A DNA stretch of 64,000 nt from Gammaproteobacteria bacterium (GTDB lineage: Bacteria > Pseudomonadota > Gammaproteobacteria > Steroidobacterales > GCA-2729495): assembly GCA_030583605.1 (NCBI GenBank), contig CP129466.1:434001-498000 (forward strand), given 5' to 3'. A program made the position numbers and the translations under genes. Of the stretch, positions 33,632 through 46,395 are shown piece after piece. Every line of letters begins with the position of its first letter. Position 1 is the stretch's first letter. The notes beneath the pieces were generated by a model, which saw nothing but the letters and a program-made list of their open reading frames with translations, ran no database searches and was not told the origin of the DNA.

Positions 33632-35410
33632 ATGAGCGCCAACCCCGCCAGCACCGGTTTGCTCACGCCCGAGCAACTGGCACGACTGCAAGCCCTTGCC
33701 CGTGACCTCGGCCCGCTGCAGCGGGCCTGGGCCAGTGGATTCCTGGCCGGGCAGGGCGCGCTGCCCGCGATCGCCGGGGCGCCGTCAACCGGCGCGCGCC
33801 TGACAGTCCTGTTCGGCTCGGAGACGGGTCATGCGCGCGGCCTCGCGGCGCGCCTCGGCAAGCTGCTCGGTGACAGCGGCGTACCGGTCCGCGTGCTCGG
33901 CATGGGCGATTACCGGCCGCGCGAACTGAAGGACGAGCGCTTTGTGCTGGTGGTGACGGCGACGCACGGCGAGGGCGACCCGCCGGAGCCGGCGCGGGGT
34001 TTCTGCGAGTTTCTCATGGGCCGCAAGGCGCCGCGGCTCGATGAGTTGCAGTTTGCCGTGCTGGGGCTCGGCGACTCCTCCTACGAACATTTCTGCAAGA
34101 CGGCGCGCGATATCGATGCCCGGCTCGAGGCTCTCGGCGCGACCCGCCTTCACGAGCGGCGTGACTGCGATGTTGCGTTCGATGGGCCGGCGGCGGAATG
34201 GATCGCCGCCGTGGTGCCAGCCTGCGCGGCACGGCTGCGCGCCGCCGGGCCGCGTCCCGCTGCGGGCATGGTGGCGCAGATCGGCGCCGTGGGTAGCGCT
34301 GACGCAGGGGTGCAGGCCGATGAACGCAGCGCCGAGCTGCCGGCCGTGGTGCTCGACCACCTGCGTCTCAGTGGCCGCGACTCCGACCGGCCGACCTGGC
34401 ACATCGAGTTCGACGTCGATGAAGCCGCAGCACGCCACCTTCCCGGCGACGCGCTCGGCATCGTGGTCGAGAACGACCCGGCACTGGCCGACGAACTGCT
34501 CGACGCGCTCGGCCTCGGTGGCGATACGGCGCTCGCCGACGCATTGCGCAAGGACTACGAGATCACCGCACTCACGCCGGCATTCATCGAGGCCTATGCC
34601 CGCGCTGGTGGCGTCGCGCCGCTGGCGGCACTGTGCACCGGCAAGGATCGGGCCGGCCTGCGCCAGTACCTGCAGGACCGCCAGATTGCCGATGTGGTCC
34701 GCGAGTATCCGGTACGCGGGCTGGGTGCCGCGGCCGTCAGCGGCCTGCTGCGCCGCCTGGAGCCGCGGCTGTACTCGATTGCATCGAGTGCCAGCGCGCA
34801 TCCGGGGGAAATCCACGTGACGGTGGCGCAGGTGGCGTTTCGCAGTGCCGGCGGTGAACGTTTCGGCGTCGCCTCGGGGCACCTGACCCGGCGCACCGGG
34901 CCCGAAGCCGTGCTGCAGGTTTACGTGCAGCCCAACTCCGGGTTCCGGCTGCCGGCGAGCCCCGATGTCCCCATCATCATGATCGGCGCCGGCACGGGCG
35001 TGGCGCCCTACCGTGCGTTCATGCAGGAGCGCGAGTTGCAGGGTGCCGGAGGCCGCTCCTGGCTCGTCTTCGGCGGGCGGCGGTTTCGCAGTGATTTCCT
35101 CTACCAGGCGGAGTGGCAGCGCTACCTGAAGGATGGCCTGCTCACGCGGATGGACGTCGCCTTCTCCCGCGATCAGGCGGACAAGCTTTACGTGCAGCAC
35201 CGGTTGCGTGAGCGTGGCCGGGAGCTGTACTCATGGCTGGAGGACGGCGCCTGCCTCTACGTCTGCGGCGACGCCCGGAGCATGGCGCCCGACGTGCACG
35301 CGGCGTTCATCGACATCGTCGCGACCCACGGTGGCCGCGACCGCGAGTCGGCTCGCGAGTACCTCAACGAACTCACGCTCGGGCGTCGCTACCGGCGCGA
35401 CGTGTACTGA
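33632..35410 (+). CDS. cysJ: Sulfite reductase [NADPH] flavoprotein alpha-component
   Basis: 592 residues. An FMN flavodoxin domain (about 50-195: VLFGSETGHARGLAARL, VVTATHGEGDPP) is followed by a CysJ-type FAD domain with the RLYSIASSAS motif, then an NADPH-binding part GAGTGVAPYRAFMQER and the C-terminus RYRRDVY, typical of CysJ. It passes electrons from NADPH to the CysI haemoprotein. cysI follows after 6 bp. A 676-codon open frame antisense to cysI is a GC artefact. Confidence 0.96.
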   Translation: MSANPASTGLLTPEQLARLQALARDLGPLQRAWASGFLAGQGALPAIAGAPSTGARLTVLFGSETGHARGLAARLGKLLGDSGVPVRVLGMGDYRPRELKDERFVLVVTATHGEGDPPEPARGFCEFLMGRKAPRLDELQFAVLGLGDSSYEHFCKTARDIDARLEALGATRLHERRDCDVAFDGPAAEWIAAVVPACAARLRAAGPRPAAGMVAQIGAVGSADAGVQADERSAELPAVVLDHLRLSGRDSDRPTWHIEFDVDEAAARHLPGDALGIVVENDPALADELLDALGLGGDTALADALRKDYEITALTPAFIEAYARAGGVAPLAALCTGKDRAGLRQYLQDRQIADVVREYPVRGLGAAAVSGLLRRLEPRLYSIASSASAHPGEIHVTVAQVAFRSAGGERFGVASGHLTRRTGPEAVLQVYVQPNSGFRLPASPDVPIIMIGAGTGVAPYRAFMQERELQGAGGRSWLVFGGRRFRSDFLYQAEWQRYLKDGLLTRMDVAFSRDQADKLYVQHRLRERGRELYSWLEDGACLYVCGDARSMAPDVHAAFIDIVATHGGRDRESAREYLNELTLGRRYRRDVY

Positions 35411-35416
35411 CGCGCC

Positions 35417-37141
35417 ATGAGCACTCCGCCACAGGGCCGCGCCAACCGCAGCCGCGACGTCAGCCAGCCGGTCGAGCGGCTGCATGACATCGAGCGGCTG
35501 AAGGCCGGCAGCAACTACCTGCGCGGCAGCATTGCGCAGGGGCTCGTCGATCCCCTCACCTGGGCGATCGACGAGAACGACAACAAGCTGCTGAAGTTTT
35601 TCGGCATCTACCTGCAGGACGACCGTGATCTTCGCGACGAGCGGCGCCGCCAGAAGCTCGAGCCCGCCTGGCAGTTCATGGTGCGCCTGCGCCTGCCGGG
35701 CGGCCTGTTGACACCCCGGCAGTGGCTGCAGCTCGATGCACTCGCGCACAGCCACGGCAACGCTGCGCTGCGCATCACCGATCGCCAGACCTTCCAGTTC
35801 CACGGTGTCGTCAAGCCGAAGCTCAAGCCCCTCATCCAGGGCTTTCGCGAGGTGGGGCTCGACACCCTCGCAGCCTGCGGCGACGACAGCCGCGGCGTGA
35901 TGGCTGCCCCGGCGCCGCATCGCTCGCACATTCACCGCGAGGTGCATGAGCTGGCCGCGGCGGTGAGCGCGCACCTGCGACCGCGCACGTCCGCCTACCG
36001 CGAGATCTGGTACGACGAGAGACCCACGGGCCCCGACCATGAGCCGCTCTACGGGCCGACCTACCTGCCGCGCAAGTTCAAGATCGGCTTCGCGGTACCG
36101 CCGGCCAACGACATCGACGTCTATGCCCAGGATCTCGGCTTCATCGCCATCATCGAGTCCGGGCGGCTGGCGGGCTTCAACGTCACCGTGGGCGGCGGCA
36201 TGGGCCGCACCGACAACGCCCCGCACACCTATCCGCGGCTCGGCGATGTCATCGGCTTCGTGACGCCGGCCGAGGTGCTCGCCGTCGCCGAGCACACCAT
36301 GACCATCCAGCGTGATTACGGCGATCGCGTTGACCGCCACCAGGCGCGTTTCAAGTACACGCTGGATGAGCGCGGTCTCGAATGGTTCGTGGCGGAGCTG
36401 CAGCAGCGCGCCGGTTTCCGCCTGCAACCGGTGCGCCCGTATCGTTTCGAGCGCAACACGGATGAGTTCGGCTGGGTGCAGGGCGACGATGGCGCGTGGC
36501 ATTTCACCCTGTTCATCCGCAATGGCCGCATTCGCGACCTCGGGCCGGTACGCCTGATGAGTGCGTTGCGCGCCATTGCCGCGACACACCGCGGTGAGTT
36601 CCGCCTGACGCCGAATCAGAATGTCGTGATCGCGCGTGTTGCGGCGGCCGACCGTGAGCGGATCGGGGCGCTGCTCGCCGGGCATGGGGTGGTGCAGGAG
36701 ACGAGTCTCCTGCAGCGCAACGCCGTCTCCTGCGTGGCGCTGCCGACCTGCGGGCTCGCCATGGCGGAGAGTGAGCGATACCTGCCGGATCTCGTGGTCC
36801 GTATCGAGGCGCTCATGCGCGAGGCCGGCGTTGCGGATCAGCCGGTGACCATCCGCATGAGCGGCTGCCCCAACGGCTGCTCGCGGCCCTACATTGCGGA
36901 GATCGGCTTTACCGGCCGGGCGCCCGGCAAGTACAACATGTACCTCGGCGGTGGCGCGCATGGCCAACGGCTGAACCGGATGTATCTCGAGAATGCGGGC
37001 GAGGACCGGATTCTCGCCGCACTGGCGGAGATGTTTCGCCGCTACGCCGCGGAGCGGCTCGCCGGCGAGCCTTTCGGTGACTTCGTCGTCCGTGCCGCAA
37101 TCGTGCGGGAGGTCAGGACGGGACGGGATTTCAACGGCTGA
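35417..37141 (+). CDS. cysI: Sulfite reductase haemoprotein beta-component
   Basis: 574 residues. The sirohaem-Fe4S4 ligands are present as SCVALPTCGLAMAESER (near 439-445) and SGCPNGCSRP (near 483-487). The substrate-binding basic motifs (RLRLPGG, TDRQTFQFHGV) match CysI. It reduces sulfite to sulfide in cysteine synthesis. It is cotranscribed with cysJ. cysH is not next to it, so PAPS reduction is encoded elsewhere. Confidence 0.96.
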   Translation: MSTPPQGRANRSRDVSQPVERLHDIERLKAGSNYLRGSIAQGLVDPLTWAIDENDNKLLKFFGIYLQDDRDLRDERRRQKLEPAWQFMVRLRLPGGLLTPRQWLQLDALAHSHGNAALRITDRQTFQFHGVVKPKLKPLIQGFREVGLDTLAACGDDSRGVMAAPAPHRSHIHREVHELAAAVSAHLRPRTSAYREIWYDERPTGPDHEPLYGPTYLPRKFKIGFAVPPANDIDVYAQDLGFIAIIESGRLAGFNVTVGGGMGRTDNAPHTYPRLGDVIGFVTPAEVLAVAEHTMTIQRDYGDRVDRHQARFKYTLDERGLEWFVAELQQRAGFRLQPVRPYRFERNTDEFGWVQGDDGAWHFTLFIRNGRIRDLGPVRLMSALRAIAATHRGEFRLTPNQNVVIARVAAADRERIGALLAGHGVVQETSLLQRNAVSCVALPTCGLAMAESERYLPDLVVRIEALMREAGVADQPVTIRMSGCPNGCSRPYIAEIGFTGRAPGKYNMYLGGGAHGQRLNRMYLENAGEDRILAALAEMFRRYAAERLAGEPFGDFVVRAAIVREVRTGRDFNG

Positions 37142-37251
37142 CCGGACCCGGTGCGAGGAACCCTGTGGCCCACCGGCGTGCCGATGGGCGGCGGCACGCG
37201 CCGTTGCTGCGGAGTGGAATTGCCTATACTCCGGAGCGAAAGTGACGATCC

Positions 37252-38369
37252 ATGCGGGCACTAGCGGTATTTCCGGCTGAAAAGGCCATCCGGATCATCG
37301 ACGATCACCCGGCGCCGGTGATCGCGCAGCCAGGCGACGTCTTGCTCCGGATGCTGGAAGTCGGTATCTGCGGTACCGACCGCGAAATCGCGTGCTTCGA
37401 CTACGGCAGGCCACCGCCCGGCTCGCCCTATCTCGTGCTCGGTCACGAGTCGCTCGCACGCGTACTCGAAGTCGGCCCCGCGGTGACGCGCGTGAAACCC
37501 GGCGACCTCGTGGTGACCATGGTGCGCCGGCCCTGCCCGCACCCCGACTGCCGCGCGTGCACCCGCGGCCGGCAGGACTTCTGCTTCACCGGTGATTTCA
37601 CCGAGCGCGGCATCAACGGTCGCCACGGCTTCATGACCGAGCGCGTCGTCGATGAGGAGCGCTACATGCACGTCGTGCCGGAAGCGCTGCGCGCGGTGGG
37701 CGTCCTCACCGAACCGCTGACCATTGCGGAGAAAGCGCTGCAGCAGGTCTGGGACGTGCAGGACCGGCTGCCGTGGACGCTGCCCGGCACGCTGCCGGGC
37801 CAGGGCCCCGGCCAGCGCGCCCTGGTGCTGGGGGCGGGCCCGGTCGGGTTGCTCGGCTGTCTCGCGTTGCGCGTGCGCGGCTTCGACACCTGGGTCTTCT
37901 CGCTCGAGCCGCAGGGCGGTCCGAAGGCCAGGTGGGTCGAGTCGGTCGGCGCGCACTATCTCTGCGGTGCCGAGGTCCCGGTGAATGCGCTCGCCCGGAC
38001 GATCGGGGAAATCGACCTGGTCTACGAAGCCACCGGAGCCGCGGCGATTTCATTCGCCGCGCTCGAGGAACTCGGTGCCAACGGGGTGTTCGTATTCACC
38101 GGGGTGCCTGGCCGCAAGGGCCCCATCGAGGTCGACGCCAGCCTGTTGATGCGCCGCATGGTGCTCGACAACCAGCTCGTCTTCGGTACGGTCAATGCCG
38201 ATGCAGATGCGTTCGAACATGCCATCGCCGATCTCGGCCGTTTCCATGAACGCTGGCCCAATGCGCTCGCCGCGCTGATCACCGGTCACTACCGGCTCGA
38301 TGACTACGCGGAGCTGCTCACCGGAGCGCGTGCCGGCATCAAACGTGTCATCTGCCTCGAAGGCGGCTC

Positions 38370-38373
<4 letters not shown>
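37252..38373 (+). CDS. Zinc-containing MDR dehydrogenase, glucose 1-dehydrogenase-like
   Basis: 373 residues. The catalytic zinc region is VGICGTDREIACFDYG and LVLGHESLARV; the structural cysteine lobe is PCPHPDCRACTRGRQDFC. The Rossmann motif is VLGAGPVGLLG, and VFTGVPGRKGPIEVDA follows. This matches the archaeal-type glucose dehydrogenase branch of the MDR family. It overlaps the next gene by ATGA, so it belongs to a carbohydrate operon with the GH63-like and debranching enzymes. Oxidation of released glucose is a reasonable inference. Confidence 0.87.
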
Positions 38374-41008
<2,635 letters not shown>

Positions 41009-41012
<4 letters not shown>

Positions 41013-42895
41013 ACCTCGATGTGCGTGAATGGCTCGAGACGGACGGGCACGGTGGCTATGCAATGGGCACCGTGTGCGGCATACGCACACGCCGCTACCA
41101 CGCGCTGTGGTGCGTCGCCACCTCGCCGCCGCGCGCACGCATGGTGCTCGTCAACGGGCTCGAGGTGTTCGTTTCCCTGCCGGACGGCCGCCGCCTCGCG
41201 CTCTCGTCGCAGCGCTACCGGGGCGGCGTCGTGTATCCCGACGGGGCTGCGCGGATCGCGGCGTTCACGCACGCGCCCTGGCCACGCTGGGAGTTTGTGC
41301 TGGAGGATGGCACTCGCCTGGTGCAGGAGGTGCTGCTTGCGCGCAATGCGCCCTGCCTCGTCATGCGCTGGCGCTGCGACGCCGCCGCCACCCTGATCGT
41401 GCGCCCGCTGATGAGCGGGCGCGATCATCACGCGCTTCATCACGAGAACCCGGGCTTCCGGTTCGATCCGGAAGTGCGCGGCGGGGCACTCACCTGGCGC
41501 CCGTATTCCGGCGTGCCCGCCGTCACCGCGCTGAGCAACGGCCATTACCGGCACGCACCCGAGTGGTACCGGAGCTTCCATTACACTGAGGAAGAGGCCC
41601 GCGGGCTGGACTGCGTCGAGGATCTCGCGAGCCCGGGAGAGTTCACGTTCGAGTTCCCGGACGGACCGGCGGTGCTGGTGCTTTCAGGCGGGGACCTGCC
41701 GGACGAGCGTGAGGTTGCCGACTTCGCACAGGCACGCTTCGCGATCGAGTCGACGCGGCGCCGGGGATCGGTGCTCGAACGTGCGGCCGATGCCTTCCTT
41801 GTCGAGGGGGCTGGCGGCAGGACCGTCATCGCCGGGTATCCATGGTTTGCGGACTGGGGGCGCGACACCTTCATTGCCCTGCGCGGCCTGTGCCTTTCGA
41901 CGGGCCGTCACGATGACGCGAGGTCGATCCTGCTCGCGTGGTCGGGCAGGCTGTCACAGGGGATGCTTCCGAACCGCTTCACCGCCGCAGGCGGCGCGCC
42001 GGAGTACAACTCGGTGGATGCGTCGCTCTGGTTCATCGTCGCCGCCGATGCGTTCCTGCGACGCAAGGCGTTCTGTGCCCCGGGCGACCGGCGTGCGCTC
42101 GAGGATGCCATCGAGGCCATCGTCGCGGGTTTTGCCGCCGGCACGCGCTACGGTATCGGTGCCGATGGCGACGGCCTGCTGCGCGCAGGCGAACCCGGCA
42201 CGCAACTCACCTGGATGGACGCGCGTGCAGATGGCCGCGCAGTCACGCCGCGCGTCGGCAAGCCGGTCGAAGTGCAGGCGCTCTGGATCAACGCACTCGC
42301 GGTCGCCGCGCGTCGCGCGCCCCGCTGGGCCGAACCTCTCGCTCGCGCCCGGGCGGCGTTCGATGCCCGCTTCTGGAACGCCGGACGACGTATGCTGCTC
42401 GACGTGGTGGACGTCGATCACCAGGCCGGCCGCTGCGATCCGCGCTGTCGGCCCAACCAGATCCTCGCCGTCGGCGGCCTGCCTTTGCCGCTGCTCGAGG
42501 GCGAGCGTGCGCGTGCGGTTGTCGATGCCTGCGAGGCGGAGTTGTGGACGCCGGCGGGCCTGCGCTCGCTCGCGCCGGGCGAGACCGGTTACATCGGGGC
42601 GTATCGGGGCGGCCCTGGCGAACGCGACGCCGCGTATCACCAGGGCACGGCATGGGCCTGGCTTGATGGGCCTTTCGTGGAAGCCTGGGTCCGCGTCCGG
42701 GGCGGCACGCCGGCTGCCAGGGCACAGGCGCGCCGGCGTTTCCTCGAGCCTGCGCTCGCACGCGTTGATCTCATGGGCCTCGGTCACCTGGCCGAGATCG
42801 CCGACGGCGACCCGCCGCACGCACCCTGCGGCGCGCCGTTCCAGGCCTGGTCGGTTGCCGAAGCGCTGCGCCTCGAGCGCGACGTGCTCGCCTGA
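41009..42895 (+). CDS. Glycogen debranching enzyme (amylo-alpha-1,6-glucosidase family, bacterial/archaeal short type)
   Basis: 628 residues. The N-terminus LETDGHGGYAMGTVCGIRTRRYHALW defines the GDE_N domain. The C-terminal (alpha/alpha)6 GDE domain has VIAGYPWFADWGRDTFIALRG (catalytic Asp in WGRDT), EYNSVDASLWFIVAAD, CRPNQILAVGGLPLP and AYHQGTAWAWLDGPFVEAW. It removes alpha-1,6-linked glucose from limit dextrins. It is translationally coupled to the GH63-like gene, so the trio probably breaks down storage or solute glucans. Confidence 0.93.
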
Positions 42896-43161
42896 GCCTG
42901 GCTCGGCTGCTCAATCACCGATGGTATGGACGGCATGACGGTCCGTTTCCGCATCATTCTGCCCTGCAGCGGGTGATCGAATTCGACCGCGCCGCACCTG
43001 CCCGGCAATCCTGCCAAACGGTGCGACGGGCGGCTGGGCGACCTGGCCGCAGCGCGCGGAGACCGATCGCTGCGCGGCTCGTGCGATTCGCCATGAGCGG
43101 CTAGACTTACCCGCATCAGGGGAGTGACTCCCTTGTCTCGTACCGTACAGGGCAACTCGTC

Positions 43162-44439
43162 ATGAGTCAGCCAAGAAGCGATGTGCGAGTCTGGCGGTGG
43201 CGAATCGCGATCGCCATGGCGGTGAGCGGGCTGCTGCTGGCCGCGCCGTTTCCGGTTGGCGCCGATCTCGAAGCGGATTTCAATCGTTGCCGCGCGGACA
43301 TCCTGCGCATCGGCGACAATCCGGGCAACGCGTGGGAAACCTACTGCCTCGGACTGTCGTACCAGTTCGCGCTCAATCGCAAGCGCGATTCCGCACGGGC
43401 GATCGAATGGTTGACTCGCGCCGCCAGGCAGGACTTCGCTCCGGCGCAGACGGTGCTCGGCTACATGATCGAGAACGGCATTGGCGCCGCGCACGATCCC
43501 GCGGCTGCCGTCGAGTGGTACCGTCGCGCGGCCAAGGCCGGGGATCCGGACGGGCTCTTCAATCTCGGTCGGGCCTACGAGAACGGAATAGGGCTGTCGC
43601 GCGATCTCGCGCAAGCCCGCAGCTTCTACGAGCGTGCCGCCGCGCTGGGCCAGCGTGATGCCCAGCAGTCGCTCGCTGCCCTGGGTCGGCCCGCCCCGGC
43701 GCCGAGCGCGGAACAGACTGAGTTCGCGCGTGGCAGCGCACTCTACAAGGCCAGGGACTATGCTGCGGCGCTGCGGGTTTTTCAGGCGCTGGCCGAACGC
43801 GGTTATGCGCCGGCACAACTGCAAACAGGCTCGCAGTATGCCCGCGGCGAAGGCGTGACACGCAATGCCACAGTCGCCGCGAAGTGGTACCGCAAGTCTG
43901 CCGATCAGGATTACGCAATCGCGCAGAACAACCTGTCGGGTGCGTACGAGTACGGTGAAGGCGTGAGCGAGGACTGGGCCGAGGCGTTTCGCTGGGCACA
44001 GCGCAGCGCCGGGCAGGGCAATGCACAGGGCCTGTTTCTCGTCGGTCGCGCGTACCAGTTCGGTATCGGCGTCCCGCAGAGTCGGGGGGAGGCGATCAAG
44101 TGGTTTGATCGCGCCGCGGCCAAGGGTCACGACCAGGCGGACTACTGGGTGAATACCCTGCGCGGCCGCGGCAATTTCATCGGCTTTCGCGACGAGGATG
44201 AACAGACATTCGTGATCGGCGGAAAGCTGCGCACGGACACTCAACTCGTATGGGCAGAACCGCGCGGCGTCCGGTTTCGAAGCTCGGCGGAGCGTTGGCA
44301 GTACCTGCGCGACCTGCGCGGCACGACCGATCGCAACGAAGCCTGGGCGATTTGGAGCCGCACGTCGGAACGCTACGCGGCGTGCAAGCGTGGCGAGACC
44401 GGCGACGCGTACTGCGCCGAACCGGGGCCCGAGCCATGA
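43162..44439 (+). CDS. Exported Sel1-repeat protein
   Basis: 425 residues. A signal peptide (IAIAMAVSGLLLAAPFPVGA) is followed by two blocks of Sel1/TPR-like repeats (about 75-180 and 250-340), for example YMIENGIGAAHDPAAAVEWY and QYARGEGVTRNATVAAKWY. The C-terminal ~85 residues are unrelated. Sel1 proteins act as periplasmic scaffolds. The 266-bp gap upstream contains a GGGAGTGACTCCC palindrome about 40 bp before the start. The ATG of the next lipoprotein lies in its stop. Confidence 0.85.
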   Translation: MSQPRSDVRVWRWRIAIAMAVSGLLLAAPFPVGADLEADFNRCRADILRIGDNPGNAWETYCLGLSYQFALNRKRDSARAIEWLTRAARQDFAPAQTVLGYMIENGIGAAHDPAAAVEWYRRAAKAGDPDGLFNLGRAYENGIGLSRDLAQARSFYERAAALGQRDAQQSLAALGRPAPAPSAEQTEFARGSALYKARDYAAALRVFQALAERGYAPAQLQTGSQYARGEGVTRNATVAAKWYRKSADQDYAIAQNNLSGAYEYGEGVSEDWAEAFRWAQRSAGQGNAQGLFLVGRAYQFGIGVPQSRGEAIKWFDRAAAKGHDQADYWVNTLRGRGNFIGFRDEDEQTFVIGGKLRTDTQLVWAEPRGVRFRSSAERWQYLRDLRGTTDRNEAWAIWSRTSERYAACKRGETGDAYCAEPGPEP

Positions 44440-44768
44440 AGCCGTCGGCAGTCGTTACGGCGCTGCTGCTCGCGCTGCTCGCAGGCTGTTCGGGCGAAGG
44501 CGACAATTCAGGCACCGATCCGCTCATCAATCTGGATTGTCCGCGCGACAACCTCATCTGCCCGAACGGCACGATCGTGATGCGCACCGGTGCGAACTGC
44601 GAGTTCGTATGTCCGCAGGACGAGTCCGTCCAGGCTGCTTGCGACTATGCCGCGCCTGACCGGCGTTACTTTTCCCGTTACGCCGACATGTGCGCGCAGA
44701 TTCCGGCCAACTGCCAGAGCGGCGAGACGTACTTCAACGACGCCTGCGGTTGCGGCTGCGCGCAATGA
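44436..44768 (+). CDS. Small cysteine-rich lipoprotein
   Basis: 110 residues. The lipobox LLAGC (cleavage before Cys19) follows a short signal. The mature part has ten or so cysteines, including LDCPRDNLICPNG, CEFVCPQD and the terminal CGCGCAQ, suggesting a disulfide-rich domain of unknown family. The ATG overlaps the Sel1 gene stop (ATGA), so the two are co-expressed. A longer frame upstream lies within the Sel1 gene. Confidence 0.8.
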   Translation: MKPSAVVTALLLALLAGCSGEGDNSGTDPLINLDCPRDNLICPNGTIVMRTGANCEFVCPQDESVQAACDYAAPDRRYFSRYADMCAQIPANCQSGETYFNDACGCGCAQ

Positions 44769-44818
44769 CGGCGCCGGGTGCGGCGCTTCTCACACTGGCG
44801 GCGCGCCCGGCGGCAGTC

Positions 44819-45409
44819 TCAGGTGATCACCCGCCGCAACCGGGCGAAGACGGAGCGCAGGCCAACCCAGATCTTCGGCAGCAGCCAGGCAGCGAACGCG
44901 ATGAACGCGATGAGCAGGCCGAGAAAGAGGATCGGGTACTGGATCGCGAGCCAGAAGCCGACCGGCACCGCCAGGTCTTCGGCGAATGATGCCGTCCAGT
45001 TGGAGAAGGGTTCCGGCGAGGTGTTGATGAGGGCGCGGCTGCCGGCCTTGGTGGCGTGAGCGGCAGAGGCGATCGTCCCGCCGAGGATCGCGGCAACCGC
45101 AACCCAGGCGGGATCCATGTTGCCGAGCGCCGCGGCCGCAAGCACGGCCCCCGCCGGCACGCGGATGAAGGTGTGGATGCCGTCCCACACGCTGTCGAAC
45201 GCAGGCACCTTGTCGGCGACGAACTCGGCGACGAGCAGCGCCGCGGCGACGGTCATCACCAGCGGCTCCTGCAGCACCTCGAGATGCGCCGGCAGGTCGA
45301 GGTAGCCGATGCGGGCGAGCGCGCCGGCGAGGAACAGCACGGCGTAGAGGCGTATGCCGCTGGCCCAGGCGAGACCGCCCGCCAGCGCGACCTGCCCCAG
45401 CGGATCCAT
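44819..45409 (-). CDS. DUF4126 family membrane protein
   Basis: 196 residues with five or six helices. The N-terminal GGLAWASGIRLYAVLFLAG, followed by FVADKVPAFDSVWDGIHTFIRVPAGA and GGTIASAAHATKAGSRALIN, is characteristic of DUF4126. Function is unknown. It is 10 bp downstream of the GlsB-like gene on the same strand and likely cotranscribed. Confidence 0.88.
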   Translation of the reverse strand: MDPLGQVALAGGLAWASGIRLYAVLFLAGALARIGYLDLPAHLEVLQEPLVMTVAAALLVAEFVADKVPAFDSVWDGIHTFIRVPAGAVLAAAALGNMDPAWVAVAAILGGTIASAAHATKAGSRALINTSPEPFSNWTASFAEDLAVPVGFWLAIQYPILFLGLLIAFIAFAAWLLPKIWVGLRSVFARLRRVIT

Positions 45410-45419
45410 GACGCCCGGT

Positions 45420-45704
45420 TCAGCCGCCGACCTTGCGCCGGCGAAAGAACCAGATCAGGAAGGCAGCCGCAGCCACGGCCGTGACGAAACCCCAGCCGGA
45501 CGGGATGCCGACCAGGCGCGAGAAGATCCCTCCGACGACGGCGCCACCGATTCCGTAACCGATGGTCGCCAGCCAGCTCATCGGGTCCGGCCCGGGGAGC
45601 AGCAGGCGCGCCAGCGCACCAGTGATGAGGCCGCTGACGGCAAACCAGAGGATCAGCAGGAGGAATCCCATCCCCAGCAGCGTTCCGACGCCCGATTCGT
45701 TCAC
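45420..45704 (-). CDS. GlsB/YeaQ/YmgE-type stress-response membrane protein
   Basis: 94 residues from a GTG at 45704 with AAGGAA 8 bp upstream. Three hydrophobic helices with Gly-rich faces (FAVSGLITGALARLLLPG, TIGYGIGGAVVGGIF) are typical of transglycosylase-associated (GlsB/YeaQ) proteins induced by stress. A start at 45827 would add a polar, unconserved leader. Confidence 0.82.
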   Translation of the reverse strand: MNESGVGTLLGMGFLLLILWFAVSGLITGALARLLLPGPDPMSWLATIGYGIGGAVVGGIFSRLVGIPSGWGFVTAVAAAAFLIWFFRRRKVGG

Positions 45705-46013
45705 GGCCTGTTCCTTTCCGCGGTCATCCGGGGCGATCAGCGTAACGGCTCGGCCGTGCCGAAGGTATCGGCGGCGGGCCAGCCGTGCTCGCTGCCGACG
45801 GCTTATGTGAAGTCCGGCGACCGACACCGGATTCAGGATTCTGTCGGTGCGGGGTGGTCACGGGCGGCCGCATCCCGGCGTCGGTGTGCCTGGCGCTCCA
45901 TTATGGAAAATCAATGCCTTGCAGCCCGAGTGGGCGTTCCCTAGGAGCGCGGGTAACCGCCGGGCAGGCCCCGCGTCCGCCATCAGTCTGTTGCGCAGGC
46001 CGCGGGTGGCGGT
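45705..46013. other. Intergenic stretch without a gene
   Basis: No supported gene. It contains a 7-bp perfect stem ACCGACA (45820-45826) / TGTCGGT (45842-45848) with a 15-nt loop and no T tract; its role is unknown. Confidence 0.5.
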
Positions 46014-46346
46014 CTATTTCCGGTGCAGCAGGATCGTGACCAGGAGCTGCGTGTCACTCAGCGCCTTCAAGGCGTGAGGTTCGCGGTCCGGCAGATAGAC
46101 CAGAGCCCCGGGACGGAGCGTCTGCGTCCTGCCGAGCGCCGTGAACTCGATTTCTCCTTCGAGGCACTGGAGCAGCATCACGCCGGCGGCCGTGTGCATG
46201 TCCACGACTTTGCCGGCAGGCAGTGCGTACCGGAATACCTCCAGATGATCGATCCGGATCAGCGTTTTCGAATCGGCTGTACGGCCTGCTCCGGTGGGAG
46301 CGCGGACGTCGACGATTTCACCTGGGGCGGTATGCGTAAGAGCCAT
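46014..46346 (-). CDS. Cupin-domain protein
   Basis: 110 residues, a single cupin barrel. Motif 1 is VVDMHTAAGVMLLQCLEGEIEF (reduced set of metal ligands: one His and a Glu), and motif 2 is PGALVYLPDREPHALKA. The ATG has GAGG upstream. It lies 49 bp after an AhpD-like gene on the same strand and probably shares the promoter at 46826-46854. It may act as a sensor or detoxification partner. Confidence 0.85.
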   Translation of the reverse strand: MALTHTAPGEIVDVRAPTGAGRTADSKTLIRIDHLEVFRYALPAGKVVDMHTAAGVMLLQCLEGEIEFTALGRTQTLRPGALVYLPDREPHALKALSDTQLLVTILLHRK

Positions 46347-46395
46347 TAACTACACCTCATAAAGTAAACCGGGCCACCGGCGTCCCCTCCGGTCC

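Noticed and set aside
35231..37261. 676-codon minus-strand open frame opposite cysI
   Set aside because: Shadow of cysI; no motif and no ribosome site.
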